Source: Bacteroidota bacterium (GTDB lineage: Bacteria; Bacteroidota; Bacteroidia; Chitinophagales; Chitinophagaceae). From it: DNA of 64,000 nucleotides. Within the stretch, counting starts at the first letter, position 1; every line of letters begins with the position of its first letter. The stretch is taken from assembly GCA_023422565.1 (NCBI GenBank), contig JAFAGR010000032.1, positions 1 through 64,000 of the forward strand, in the 5' to 3' direction. Below, piece after piece: positions 24,837 to 34,012 of the stretch. A model generated the notes under the pieces. That model searched no databases and was not told the DNA's origin. It saw nothing but the letters and a program-made list of their open reading frames with translations. The translations under genes and the position numbers were made by a program.

Positions 24837-27416
24837 TTATAAAGTTTCTCCTGCCAGTAAAACGACTTTCTTAAAGATCAGCCTGTCTCCGGCGGGATTC
24901 AGCAATTCAATAAAAATAATATACGCACCGGTGGAAAGCACTTTAGCCTCATCGCCAAGTCCATCCCATTTCCAAAAGCCTTTTGCACCGCATAATTCGT
25001 TCCGGCAAAGCCTGCGAACCACATGACCGCCTGCATCAAAGATAGTGAGGTTTGCGGTGTAGCCGCTTGCCGTTAGTCCATAATTAATGGTGGTGAAATC
25101 GTCCCTTCCATCACTGTTGGGGCTTATTACTTTCGGTTCTACATTGATCTCCGCCGCGGAGGCAAGAAGCGTGCGGCTTTGCGAATTTTTCAGTCCCGGT
25201 GTGGCAAATCCGTGGGTGGAAGCTGCGCTGTGCCAATTGCCGGGATCTACGGAACTTCCGGTGTATGCAATGCGCTCCAGCGAGATACCTTCATCATTAC
25301 TTATCAGGGGGAAATGCCAATCGTCAGTATAGTTCACCTCATCAATATACTCACCAACGGAGTTCAGAATAACTACCTCGCCCTCATCATCAGGCATGGA
25401 CGGCGTGTAAAGAGTGATGAAACTTTCATCTTCTCCGCAAACATATTGTTGCTTTACCAACTGCGGATCTTCGGTAAGAACACAATAACCCGCGGGAAGT
25501 ATGAGCCGTGGTTCATTGATAATGGGAACCAGGCTATTAAGTTCGCCTGCCTCATTTCGATTGGCCACGAGTAATGAATTAGCCGCAATTATTTTATTAC
25601 TGTTGTTATATAGCTCGATGAAATCAACCCCGCCCGAAAATGGGTTGAACAATATTTCGTTCACCACTATATCTCCGGGCGCCGGAAGTTCGGGCAACCC
25701 AAAATTCAAAACAGTGTGTGCAGACGTTAGTCCCGAACAATCCTGCACCCCGCTGACTGCAATCGAATATGATACACCTCTCTGCAAGGGAGCGGAGAGC
25801 TGCAGTTTAACACTGTTAAATAAAGGCGATACGGGTTTTGATTCCGAAACATCTACAACCGGGCTGATAGTATAATTTGCACGGGCGGATGAAACACTGT
25901 CTACAGTTTCGTTAAAAACCACTTCAATGTTCATACTATCTGTTACGAGTACACGAAGAGGATAAGGCAAAATTTCATCAGCCACAATACCGGCAACAGA
26001 ATTTATTCTCCCCGGCGTGCCTCCTGTTGCACTGCGGCTCGCAGTCCAGTTTTCGCTGCCGAGACAGAACCTTTGCGGATCGATCATCTCCAAAGAAAAA
26101 CCTCCCTGTTTTCTGAATTCATCTTTGTACCAGGCATCGGAATACTTTACTGCGTGAATCAACTTTTGCTCAGGTGAATAAACACTTAGCACATCGCCGC
26201 TGTTATTTAAGGAAGGAAAGCTTGTAACCCCAATTGTCCTCCCAAACGGCATTAACTCAGGTAACCTCGTAGCCGAAGTGATGGCTACTGAACTATCGGC
26301 GGGCAAAACGATGGCGGGAAGTGTAATGCATACCGATGACCTGCAAAACTTCCAACCGTGAAGAGAGACGGTGAACCCGGAATTGTTACGAAGTTCAACC
26401 CACTCCACATCAGGCAGTAGTTGCGGCGGAGTGGGATCAGCCATTATTTCGTGTATCAACACATCGCCAAAAGCAGGATTGAAAAAAGCAAAGGGATAAT
26501 AACCTGGCCGGATGGGATTGCCCGCAAGATCTGAAATACCGGTTACGGATAAACGAAGTTCCTGCCGTTCGGGAAATCGATTGAAAAATGTAAGATGAAA
26601 GATCTTCGGATCGAAGGGATCTGATTCAACCCCTCTGGCGAGGCCCACTCCGCCGTTTACGGAATAGTTTAACGGTGATAAGGCCTGCGCGGGATCCACA
26701 ACTTCTGAATACTCCACAATAAGGGTTGTAGATGAGGAAGGTGTGGCGCGGAATACTTCAGGAGAAATAGTATCCGGAATAAAGGCGCCGATTGTGATAT
26801 CATCGAAAAAATGTTTTCGAAAGAAACTGCTGCTCCCCTGCCTAACCACAAACCCGAAATGAGAAGTAGAATTATAGGTAGAATCCACCATGCTTCCTTC
26901 GGCAAAAAAATTACCCGAAAGCCCGATGTCTCTAAATAGCATAAACCTGTTGCCCGGGCTTCTGCTTACATGAACCTCCACTTCATTTGAGGTGCCCGCT
27001 ATGGAAGCGTCAATCCCATCTATGAGTTTCACTTCTCCGCCGGCATCCTTTCGGTAAAGACTGATCTCATCCTGAGTATAACCGATCCTTACAAAATAAC
27101 CGGTATTGCCGGGTTGCAGAAGGTTCTCATCATGAGAGATAAGGAAAACATCCACATAATTCAATGATGAAGTGGAGAAATCAAGTTTAACCGTAAAAGT
27201 CCATTCTGCATAAGCAAGTGAATTGGGCGTGGACAAATAAAACTTGTGATCTTCAGTGGTACTCGCGCTTTGCAGCCAACCGTTTTCGATCCTAAAAGAG
27301 GAACCGTCTCCAAACCATGCCGGGTTTGAAGTGAAATTACCATCGTTATAGTTCTCTGAAACCTGCGCAGTGGCAGGCAGGTAGGCCAGGAAGGCCGACA
27401 TGATTAACCATTTCAT
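24837..27416 (-). CDS. Secreted lamin-tail-domain protein with FlgD-like C-terminus
   Basis: 859 residues with signal peptide (about 1-17). An N-terminal region resembles a concanavalin-like lectin fold (residues 20-205). An Ig-like segment follows. Then come two lamin tail domains (VLIHEIMADP ... VEWVELRN near 315, and DIVVNEILFNP ... FIELYNN near 580). The end is a FlgD/CHU-C-like Ig module (ISPNSDGRDDF ... STGAYIIFIEL). Such proteins are cell-surface or extracellular in Bacteroidota and often export by type IX secretion; the C-terminal module could be the sorting signal. Role unknown; it may sit in an operon with the oligopeptidase. Confidence 0.85.
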   Translation of the reverse strand: MKWLIMSAFLAYLPATAQVSENYNDGNFTSNPAWFGDGSSFRIENGWLQSASTTEDHKFYLSTPNSLAYAEWTFTVKLDFSTSSLNYVDVFLISHDENLLQPGNTGYFVRIGYTQDEISLYRKDAGGEVKLIDGIDASIAGTSNEVEVHVSRSPGNRFMLFRDIGLSGNFFAEGSMVDSTYNSTSHFGFVVRQGSSSFFRKHFFDDITIGAFIPDTISPEVFRATPSSSTTLIVEYSEVVDPAQALSPLNYSVNGGVGLARGVESDPFDPKIFHLTFFNRFPERQELRLSVTGISDLAGNPIRPGYYPFAFFNPAFGDVLIHEIMADPTPPQLLPDVEWVELRNNSGFTVSLHGWKFCRSSVCITLPAIVLPADSSVAITSATRLPELMPFGRTIGVTSFPSLNNSGDVLSVYSPEQKLIHAVKYSDAWYKDEFRKQGGFSLEMIDPQRFCLGSENWTASRSATGGTPGRINSVAGIVADEILPYPLRVLVTDSMNIEVVFNETVDSVSSARANYTISPVVDVSESKPVSPLFNSVKLQLSAPLQRGVSYSIAVSGVQDCSGLTSAHTVLNFGLPELPAPGDIVVNEILFNPFSGGVDFIELYNNSNKIIAANSLLVANRNEAGELNSLVPIINEPRLILPAGYCVLTEDPQLVKQQYVCGEDESFITLYTPSMPDDEGEVVILNSVGEYIDEVNYTDDWHFPLISNDEGISLERIAYTGSSVDPGNWHSAASTHGFATPGLKNSQSRTLLASAAEINVEPKVISPNSDGRDDFTTINYGLTASGYTANLTIFDAGGHVVRRLCRNELCGAKGFWKWDGLGDEAKVLSTGAYIIFIELLNPAGDRLIFKKVVLLAGETL

Positions 27417-27543
27417 AAAGTAGGATTTTGAGAGATAAATCTAAAAATTACCCTCGCCAAAAAACGGTAATGGGATATTAATACCCTAAGGGCGTAATTT
27501 TGGGGTATTCACTCAAAGCAAAGCAGATAAACTTTATATTCCG

Positions 27544-28539
27544 ATGAAAGTAGCGGTGGTTGGCGCAACAGGATTAGTGGGAAACAAGATCCTAAAAATA
27601 ATGGCAGAAAGGAGCTTTCCTGTAACAGAATTGATACCCGTAGCTTCGGAAAAATCGGTAGGGAAGACGGTTTCTTTTATGGGAAAGGAACATGTTATTG
27701 TGGGGATGGATGAAGCGATATCACGAAGGCCGCAACTGGCCCTGTTTTCAGCGGGAGGTAACACCTCGCTGCAATGGGCGCCAAAATTTGCAGAGGCGGG
27801 GATCAAAGTGATCGATAATTCCAGCGCATGGAGGATGGACCCGCAAAAGAAATTGATTGTTCCCGAAGTAAATGGCGATGTGCTTGCGCAGGATGACATG
27901 ATCATTGCGAACCCGAATTGCTCAACAATTCAGATGGTGTTGGTGCTTAACCTGCTTCATAAAAAATACCGGATAAAAAGAGTTGTGGTCAGTACCTACC
28001 AAAGCGTTACCGGTACGGGCGTAAAGGCGGTGGATCAATTGATGAATGAACGGAAGGGAATTGAGGGGGAAAAAGCCTATCCGCACCAAATAGACCTAAA
28101 TGCACTCCCTCATATTGATTCATTTCTGGAGAATGGTTACACAAAGGAAGAAATGAAGATGGTGAACGAATCGCGGAAGATAATGGGTGACAATTCCATC
28201 AAACTAACGGCAACGTGTGTACGCATACCCGCGCTCGGCGGGCACAGTGAAAGTGTGAACATTGAATTTGAGAACGAATTTGATCTGAAAGATGTGGTAA
28301 ATATTTTATCTGCCGCCCCGGGCGTGGTCGTTCAGGATGATCCTGCGAAAAATATCTATCCCATGCCCTTAACCGCAGGTGATAAAGATGAAACCTTTGT
28401 TGGCCGTATCCGGCGGGATGAGAGCCGCGAGAATTCATTGAATTGCTGGATCGTTAGCGATAACCTTAGAAAGGGTGCTGCTACAAATGCAGTTCAGATC
28501 GCGGAAAGCCTTTTGATGAAGGGATTTTTGGAGTATTAA
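27544..28539 (+). CDS. asd: Aspartate-semialdehyde dehydrogenase
   Basis: Reduces aspartyl phosphate to aspartate semialdehyde in the lysine, threonine, methionine and diaminopimelate pathway. The 331 residues show the NADP-binding GATGLVG motif at residues 7-13, the active-site Cys in NPNCST (about 128) and the substrate-binding His in GGHSESV (about 233). It stands alone between divergent and convergent neighbours. Confidence 0.97.
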   Translation: MKVAVVGATGLVGNKILKIMAERSFPVTELIPVASEKSVGKTVSFMGKEHVIVGMDEAISRRPQLALFSAGGNTSLQWAPKFAEAGIKVIDNSSAWRMDPQKKLIVPEVNGDVLAQDDMIIANPNCSTIQMVLVLNLLHKKYRIKRVVVSTYQSVTGTGVKAVDQLMNERKGIEGEKAYPHQIDLNALPHIDSFLENGYTKEEMKMVNESRKIMGDNSIKLTATCVRIPALGGHSESVNIEFENEFDLKDVVNILSAAPGVVVQDDPAKNIYPMPLTAGDKDETFVGRIRRDESRENSLNCWIVSDNLRKGAATNAVQIAESLLMKGFLEY

Positions 28540-28550
28540 TACATGGTTCG

Positions 28551-28610
28551 TGAGACAAGAACCATTGACCTGAGACACGAACCATTGACGGTGGGACACG
28601 AACGATTGAC
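28551..28610. repeat. Three-copy repeat of 20-21 bases between convergent genes
   Basis: TGAGACAAGAACCATTGACC, a close copy beginning at 28571, and a third at 28592, separated by 20 and 21 bases. An inverted fragment (ACATGGTTCG) precedes them. The three-heptad length relates it to the seven-base-period repeats elsewhere in the window. It fills the gap between asd and the ferredoxin oxidoreductase gene. Confidence 0.75.
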
Positions 28611-28611
28611 A

Positions 28612-29643
28612 TTAGCTTATCGTCCAGGTTTCCTTTCCACGCAACAATGCGTCCAGGTTCCCTTCGCCTTTTAATGCTATGGCTTCCTCAATTTGCATGC
28701 TCATCACGTCTTCGTAACATGCTCGTTCCGTTTCAAAGAAAACTCCGAAAGGCCTTGGTAAATGGCCATCCGCAGTCGGGTTGTCAAACATGCGGCTGAG
28801 TATCTGCGCTTTGCCGAAATCTTTTTCATCATGAATCCAAAGTTCGTCTGCCGCTACCTGGTTTGCATCAACCACCACAGGAGTGAATCCATCGAGCCTG
28901 ATGCCGCGTTGCTTATTTTCTCCAAACAACAGGGGTTGGCCATGTTCAAGAAAAACAACCTCCTGGGGTTTTGAACTTTTCTCCGTGAATATTTCAAAAG
29001 CACCGTCATTAAAAATGTTGCAGTTCTGATAGATCTCCAGGAAGGATGCACCCTTATGTGCCTGTGCGCGAAGAAGCATTTGTTGAAGATGCTTTGGGTC
29101 ACGATCCATGGTGCGCGCAATAAAACTCGCATCCGCACCCATGGCAAGCGCAACGGGGTTGAAAGGATGATCAATAGATCCTGATGGAGTGCTCTTAGTC
29201 ACTTTATGTTCTTCCGAAGTGGGAGAATACTGCCCCTTGGTTAAACCGTAGATCTGGTTATTGAACAAAAGAATATTTACATCAAAATTTCTGCGCAGCA
29301 AATGAATGGTGTGGTTCCCACCAATGCTTAACCCATCGCCATCGCCTGTTACAATCCACACACTTAATTCAGGGCGCGCCGCCTTTAATCCGCTCGCCAC
29401 CGCAGTTGCACGGCCATGAATACTGTGCATGCCGTATGTGTTCATGTAGTACGGGAAACGGCTGCTGCATCCTATGCCGGAAATGATCACAATATTCTCA
29501 CGCGGAATTCCAAGCCCGGGCATTATTTTCTGAACCTGTGCCAGAATAGAATAGTCACCGCAACCCGGGCACCAGCGCACTTCCTGGTCGGTAGCAAAAT
29601 CTTTTGGAGTGAGCGCGGGTGCGTCTTTTATATCAGTAGACAT
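28612..29643 (-). CDS. 2-oxoacid:ferredoxin oxidoreductase, beta subunit
   Basis: 343 residues of the KorB/PorB type thiamine diphosphate-binding subunit, which decarboxylates a 2-oxoacid and reduces ferredoxin. The WCPGCGDYS motif near residue 24 supplies Cys ligands, and the TPP-binding GDGDGLSIGGNH segment with NNQIYGLTKGQ is at about 100-140. The alpha/gamma subunit that should accompany it is not adjacent: the next gene upstream is an amidase and downstream lies asd on the other strand. It may be encoded elsewhere. 2-oxoglutarate (Kor) is the likeliest substrate by family, not proven. Confidence 0.9.
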   Translation of the reverse strand: MSTDIKDAPALTPKDFATDQEVRWCPGCGDYSILAQVQKIMPGLGIPRENIVIISGIGCSSRFPYYMNTYGMHSIHGRATAVASGLKAARPELSVWIVTGDGDGLSIGGNHTIHLLRRNFDVNILLFNNQIYGLTKGQYSPTSEEHKVTKSTPSGSIDHPFNPVALAMGADASFIARTMDRDPKHLQQMLLRAQAHKGASFLEIYQNCNIFNDGAFEIFTEKSSKPQEVVFLEHGQPLLFGENKQRGIRLDGFTPVVVDANQVAADELWIHDEKDFGKAQILSRMFDNPTADGHLPRPFGVFFETERACYEDVMSMQIEEAIALKGEGNLDALLRGKETWTIS

Positions 29644-29698
29644 TTTAATTTGTAATTGTGCCGCAAAGTTACGAAACTCCCGTTCTTTCCCCGGTTAT

Positions 29699-31450
29699 TT
29701 ACCTTTCTCCCTCAACACCGGCTGCGTTAAGAAAATCTTTAATACCCGCAACAATTTTCTGCGCCATTTGTTTTTGAAAAGCAGGATCCAGAGCCAGTTC
29801 TTCTTCAGCCGGATTGCTCAGGAAAAGCGTTTCAGCAAGTGCGTTGGGATATTCCGTCGGACTGTTCAGCATGAAATTGAAGGATCCGTTCAGGCCATAA
29901 TCTTTCAGTCCCAACTCAAGCATCCTCTTTTGAATGAATGCACTTAAAGGCCGGTAGCCCGGGTATCGATAGAAGGTGGAAGTGCCTCCTACGTTAACAG
30001 GATCTGCTGAAGAATTTAAATGCACGCTTACCAGCAAATCGGGCAAGCTATCGCGATAAAATAATATCCTTTCCTTGTTATCGAAAAATTGCTCGCGGGT
30101 TCGCGTCATGATCACCCTTGCCCCTTCTTTCTGCAATTCGTTTTGCAATTGAAGCGAGATGGCGAGAGTTATATCTTTTTCAATAGAGCCTGTAATGCCC
30201 GCCGCGCCTGTGTTTCTGCCTCCATGGCCTGCATCGACGGCAATAACCAGGTCCTTCAACTGCAGTGAGTTTGGTTGATGCCTCACTCGTATCACCAGTT
30301 GATTGCCCTCATAGTAAATGGAATGCCCCCAATGCTGGCGGTGTTTCAACCTGATCTTTATTCTGAACACTTCATCTGCCACCTGCTCATAATCAACCGC
30401 AGCAATTTCTTTCACGCTCTGCAATTGAGTGATCCAGTTCGTATTGTTCACGGCTCCGAAAAGATCGACCACTATCCCCGAAGGATCCACGGTTTGCATG
30501 GACTGGTAAGGAAGCCTTCTCTCAAGGCCAACTTTTACATAATCCGCCCGGCCGTCTCCGCTAACCGTCCATTTTCCGGTGAGTGAAGGTTTCAAATTAA
30601 TACCGACCGGCATCAGTTCAACAAGATCATCCTCAATGTATGCCGTGCGGCCGGGAGCAAGCCTTACACGATAGTCCTTTCCAATTTTGCCTGTTACTTC
30701 AAGCGGAATCAGGCTATCGAGATAGCCGATCTTCGCACCACCAAGCCGGTCATCGCCCAATCCAAATTCGAGATGTGCAAGCCTTCCTTTTGTGCGAACA
30801 ACTTTTGATGCATAGGGCGACATGATGCTTATTCCGGTTTCTGCATTTTTCTGCACAGTTTCTCCTGTCGGTGCGACCAATTTAACCGTGATGTTTTTAT
30901 ACGAAAAGGAATCAGAAGGCTGTATCACATAACTGCCATAATACAATCCCATTTTTGAACTATCACCTTCAGCGGGTAACTCATGTAACACCTGGCCCAT
31001 TGCGGTGACTATGCTGTTTGGAAAGGCTTTCACTTCAAAAGAAACTTTATCTCCCGCGATCATTTGAAGATTCCCTTCCGGATAGATTTTAATATAGCCG
31101 ATCGCCGGAGTCCTCACAGGCCGTACCGGATCGGGAGTATTTAATGTAAAGGAAACTTTTTCCGACACTTCTTTGTTCGCATGCTTTGCCACTACGTTAA
31201 AACTGTTTTCCCCAAAAGTAAGTTTAGCCTCATAGGCAAAGGCGCCGGTTTTGTACACTTTTACCATTGAGTCATTTATTGATAGTGAACAGCCGGGGCA
31301 GGTTACTCCCGTAATAAACTGCCTGGCTTGAGTTACCTTCTGCTTACCGCGCGGAGACACTATTTTCAACACAGGCGGCCTGCTTTGCGTATACGCATTA
31401 ACGGAGGCAAGTAAAACAATCATTAATGATACGGGGAACCTGTAATTCAT
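29699..31450 (-). CDS. N-acetylmuramoyl-L-alanine amidase (Amidase_3), secreted
   Basis: 583 residues: a signal peptide (MNYRFPVSLMIVLLASVNA), a long Ig-like and AMIN-like N-terminal part (about 25-370), and a C-terminal Amidase_3 domain. The zinc site is visible in VDAGHGG (His), the EKDITL Glu and the SVHLNSS His. It cleaves the peptide from MurNAc in peptidoglycan, as AmiA/B/C do at cell separation. The start at 31450 is favoured over 31501 because a terminator for the upstream gene lies at 31472-31498, inside the longer reading. Confidence 0.9.
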   Translation of the reverse strand: MNYRFPVSLMIVLLASVNAYTQSRPPVLKIVSPRGKQKVTQARQFITGVTCPGCSLSINDSMVKVYKTGAFAYEAKLTFGENSFNVVAKHANKEVSEKVSFTLNTPDPVRPVRTPAIGYIKIYPEGNLQMIAGDKVSFEVKAFPNSIVTAMGQVLHELPAEGDSSKMGLYYGSYVIQPSDSFSYKNITVKLVAPTGETVQKNAETGISIMSPYASKVVRTKGRLAHLEFGLGDDRLGGAKIGYLDSLIPLEVTGKIGKDYRVRLAPGRTAYIEDDLVELMPVGINLKPSLTGKWTVSGDGRADYVKVGLERRLPYQSMQTVDPSGIVVDLFGAVNNTNWITQLQSVKEIAAVDYEQVADEVFRIKIRLKHRQHWGHSIYYEGNQLVIRVRHQPNSLQLKDLVIAVDAGHGGRNTGAAGITGSIEKDITLAISLQLQNELQKEGARVIMTRTREQFFDNKERILFYRDSLPDLLVSVHLNSSADPVNVGGTSTFYRYPGYRPLSAFIQKRMLELGLKDYGLNGSFNFMLNSPTEYPNALAETLFLSNPAEEELALDPAFQKQMAQKIVAGIKDFLNAAGVEGER

Positions 31451-31471
31451 TTGTCCAGTTTTGCTAAAAAT

Positions 31472-31498
31472 AAAAAAACCGGCCAAATAAGGCCGGTT
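31472..31498 (-). terminator. Terminator of the acyl-CoA dehydrogenase gene
   Basis: Read on the minus strand: perfect eight-base stem AACCGGCC / GGCCGGTT with a six-base loop and a seven-T run. It lies 113 bases behind the dehydrogenase stop. Confidence 0.9.
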
Positions 31499-31586
31499 CA
31501 AATAGTTAAGATTAAATCTATTTTTCTTCGAAAATACAGGAAACCATTTATTGCTCAGAAAAGCGCAGATCTCCCACCGAGATTAA

Positions 31587-31621
31587 TGACAACAAACTAT
31601 CGACTACGAACTACCAACTAT
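31587..31621. repeat. Heptanucleotide-period repeat
   Basis: Units TGACAAC AAACTAT CGACTAC GAACTAC CAACTAT. On the minus strand TAG recurs every seven bases. One of these, at 31611-31613, is the stop codon of the acyl-CoA dehydrogenase, so the last codons of that gene lie inside the repeat. Confidence 0.75.
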
Positions 31622-33401
31622 ACTTGTTCTCTCCGATCATCTTTGCCGCAATCCGCCTTCTTGCTTCCTTACTGTTGAAGGGAGCAAATTTGGTAAAACG
31701 CTTTAATCCCAATAACATCATTCTTTGTTCATCGCCTTCTGCAAAAGAGTTAATGGCTTCCTTGCCCGCTTTGTTTACAATGTCCAACGCATCGTTAAGA
31801 TAAACGCGCATCATATCTGCTTCAAGAGATGCGGCTTCCACACCTGATTTTTCAGCCTTCTTCATCGTTCTAAGCAGCGCGCTTTCTGCGTGAAAAGTAA
31901 CAATGGCCATATCTGCAATGTTCATCAAAATTTCCTGCTCCTTATCTAAACTCATCATCAGTTTTTGCACCGCAGCACCGGCCGTCATAAGTATTGCCTT
32001 TTTCATTTGCAGTACGGCCTTCTTTTCTGCGGCAAACATTCCTTCATCCTCATTTCCAAACTCAGGAATACTCATCAGCTCCTTGCTCACTGCCATTGCA
32101 GGGCCCATCAGGTCAAGCTTTCCCTTCATGGCGCGCTTAAGCATCATGTCTACCGTTAGCAGGCGGTTGATCTCATTCGTACCTTCATAGATGCGGTTAA
32201 TACGGCTGTCGCGATAAGCCCTGCTTATATTGTATTCGTCGCTGTATCCATTGCCACCGTGCACCTGCACGCCCTCGTCCACTACATAATCCAGCATCTC
32301 GCTTCCATCAACTTTCAACATCGCGCACTCAATCGCATATTCTTCCGCTGCACCAAGCAATGCTTCATTAAAAGGTTTTCCGCCGGCGAGAAGTTCATGT
32401 TCCTTTTCGTCTATCCACTTTGCGGTGCGATACAAGGCGCTTTCGGAAACCCATGCGCGAATGGCCATCTGTGCGAGTTTATAACGGATGGCACCAAACT
32501 TTGCTATCGGAAGTTTGAACTGTTCACGTGTGTTCGCATACTCGACAGCGTTAGTAATCGCCATTTTCGCTCCGCCTAATGTGGCTGCGGCCAGTTTCAA
32601 TCTTCCTATGTTCAGAATATTGAAAGCGATGATGTGGCCACGGCCGATCTCTCCCAGCACATTTTCAACTGGCACTTTACAATCCTGGAAATACAACTGA
32701 ACTGTGGACGACCCTTTTATTCCCATCTTATGCTCTTCGGCGCCCTGCGTAAATCCTTCCATACCGCGCTCAACTATAAATGCGGTGAATTTATCCCCGT
32801 CCACTTTTGCAAACACGGTATAAACGTCTGCGAAACCACCGTTAGTGATCCAGCATTTCTGACCGTTAAGAAGATAATGCTTCCCATCAGCCGATAATAC
32901 TGCGGTTGATTTTGCACCCAGGGCATCACTGCCGCTATCCGGCTCCGTTAGTCCGTAGCTTCCCTTCCATTCTCCTGTGGCTAACTTCGGAATGTACTTT
33001 TTCTTCTGCGCTTCGGTACCAAAATATAATATTGGTAAGGTGCCAATACCTGCGTGTGCGCTCATGGCCACGCTGAATGAATATCCTGCACCGAGACCTT
33101 CACTCACCAGCGTTGAGGTCACAAAATCTTTTCCCATGCCATTAAACTCTTCGGGTACGGATGCACCAAGCAATCCAAGTTCTCCGGCCTTTTCCATCAG
33201 GGAAGGCATGAGTCCGCTTTCCATCGCGTCTATCCGGTCAACCACGGGTAACACTTCCGTTTGCAGGTATTGTATGCACATATCTTTTACCATCACCTGC
33301 TCTTCGGAAAAGTCTTCGGGCGTGAAGGTTTCTTCCGCCGCACTTTCATTTATCAGCCATTCACCTCCCTTCAACAATTTTTGATTGATATCTGTGCTCA
33401 T
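31611..33401 (-). CDS. Acyl-CoA dehydrogenase (long-chain type with C-terminal extension)
   Basis: 596 residues. FAD-dependent alpha,beta-dehydrogenation of acyl-CoA in fatty acid oxidation. The dehydrogenase core runs to about residue 420 (LTEPDSGSD and WITNGG segments; catalytic Glu in RIYEGTNEINR at about 416), followed by a further helical domain of 170 residues as in very-long-chain dehydrogenases. It lies directly downstream of the MarR gene, 21 bases away, so the two are probably one unit. The last residues are read from a repeat. Confidence 0.94.
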   Translation of the reverse strand: MSTDINQKLLKGGEWLINESAAEETFTPEDFSEEQVMVKDMCIQYLQTEVLPVVDRIDAMESGLMPSLMEKAGELGLLGASVPEEFNGMGKDFVTSTLVSEGLGAGYSFSVAMSAHAGIGTLPILYFGTEAQKKKYIPKLATGEWKGSYGLTEPDSGSDALGAKSTAVLSADGKHYLLNGQKCWITNGGFADVYTVFAKVDGDKFTAFIVERGMEGFTQGAEEHKMGIKGSSTVQLYFQDCKVPVENVLGEIGRGHIIAFNILNIGRLKLAAATLGGAKMAITNAVEYANTREQFKLPIAKFGAIRYKLAQMAIRAWVSESALYRTAKWIDEKEHELLAGGKPFNEALLGAAEEYAIECAMLKVDGSEMLDYVVDEGVQVHGGNGYSDEYNISRAYRDSRINRIYEGTNEINRLLTVDMMLKRAMKGKLDLMGPAMAVSKELMSIPEFGNEDEGMFAAEKKAVLQMKKAILMTAGAAVQKLMMSLDKEQEILMNIADMAIVTFHAESALLRTMKKAEKSGVEAASLEADMMRVYLNDALDIVNKAGKEAINSFAEGDEQRMMLLGLKRFTKFAPFNSKEARRRIAAKMIGENKYSW

Positions 33402-33422
33402 TGTATTATGATTTTAATTTTT

Positions 33423-33863
33423 CTATTTAAGATTTTCATACACCATTTGCAATACTTCCTTCGCAATTTCAACCTGGCCATTCGTTACGCCCTCCAATGC
33501 TTCATTCAAAGTTTGATTAGCCACTTCCATCGTTTTATCCTGCAGCGCCATCGCCTCGGGAGTGAGATAAATCATATTAATTCTCCGGTCATCTTTGCTT
33601 GCCACTCTTTTTACAAGCGATAGTTTTTCAAGATTATCTACCAACCTTGTGATACTTGGCTTGTCGCGGAATGTAGCATCACACAATTGTTGCTGGCTCT
33701 GACCATCTTCCTTCCACAAATGATACAACACGCTCCATTGCTCAATAGTGATGTCGATTTTATTCTGCTTAAAATTTTTCTGTAGCCGGCGCCCTATGGC
33801 CGTACTCGCCTTGCCGGTGATAAAACTATAAAGCTCGCTTTTCTTAAATTGGTTGTTTGACAT
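33423..33863 (-). CDS. MarR family transcriptional regulator
   Basis: 146 residues with the MarR winged helix: QQQLCDATFRDKPSITRLVDNLEKLSLV near residues 57-84 and the wing DDRRINMIYLT near 92. It precedes the acyl-CoA dehydrogenase gene and a palindrome sits eight bases before its start, which suggests an autoregulated repressor of fatty-acid or aromatic-CoA oxidation. The ligand is unknown. Confidence 0.9.
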   Translation of the reverse strand: MSNNQFKKSELYSFITGKASTAIGRRLQKNFKQNKIDITIEQWSVLYHLWKEDGQSQQQLCDATFRDKPSITRLVDNLEKLSLVKRVASKDDRRINMIYLTPEAMALQDKTMEVANQTLNEALEGVTNGQVEIAKEVLQMVYENLK

Positions 33864-33870
33864 ACCGTTG

Positions 33871-33888
33871 TTTATGCAACTACATAAA
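33871..33888. promoter_or_regulatory. Candidate operator of the MarR gene
   Basis: Six-base inverted repeat TTTATG-CAACTA-CATAAA, eight bases upstream of the marR start. MarR dimers usually bind 16-20 base palindromes overlapping their own promoter. This is an inference; no second copy is seen in the window. Confidence 0.4.
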
Positions 33889-33956
33889 GTTACGGCTTCA
33901 ACTGGTTTAAAAAAATTATTTTTGAGCCAGGCGGCAGTACATGGACCGGCTTCATC

Positions 33957-33994
33957 GGTGGCTTGCCCGCCGGGGGCGGGTCGAACTCTTGTAC
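33957..33994. repeat. GC-rich palindromic repeat, copy 2
   Basis: GGTGG, then CCCGCC-GGG-GGCGGG, then TCG and CTTGTAC, matching the copy at 2557-2597 in the same order. It lies between the divergent marR and glycosyltransferase genes, in a gap of 149 bases. Confidence 0.5.
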
Positions 33995-34012
33995 TGAATT
34001 GCCGGTTTCAAC

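Noticed and set aside
31451..31501. Longer start (31501) of the amidase
   Set aside because: That stretch contains the terminator of the upstream gene, while the signal peptide fits the ATG at 31450.
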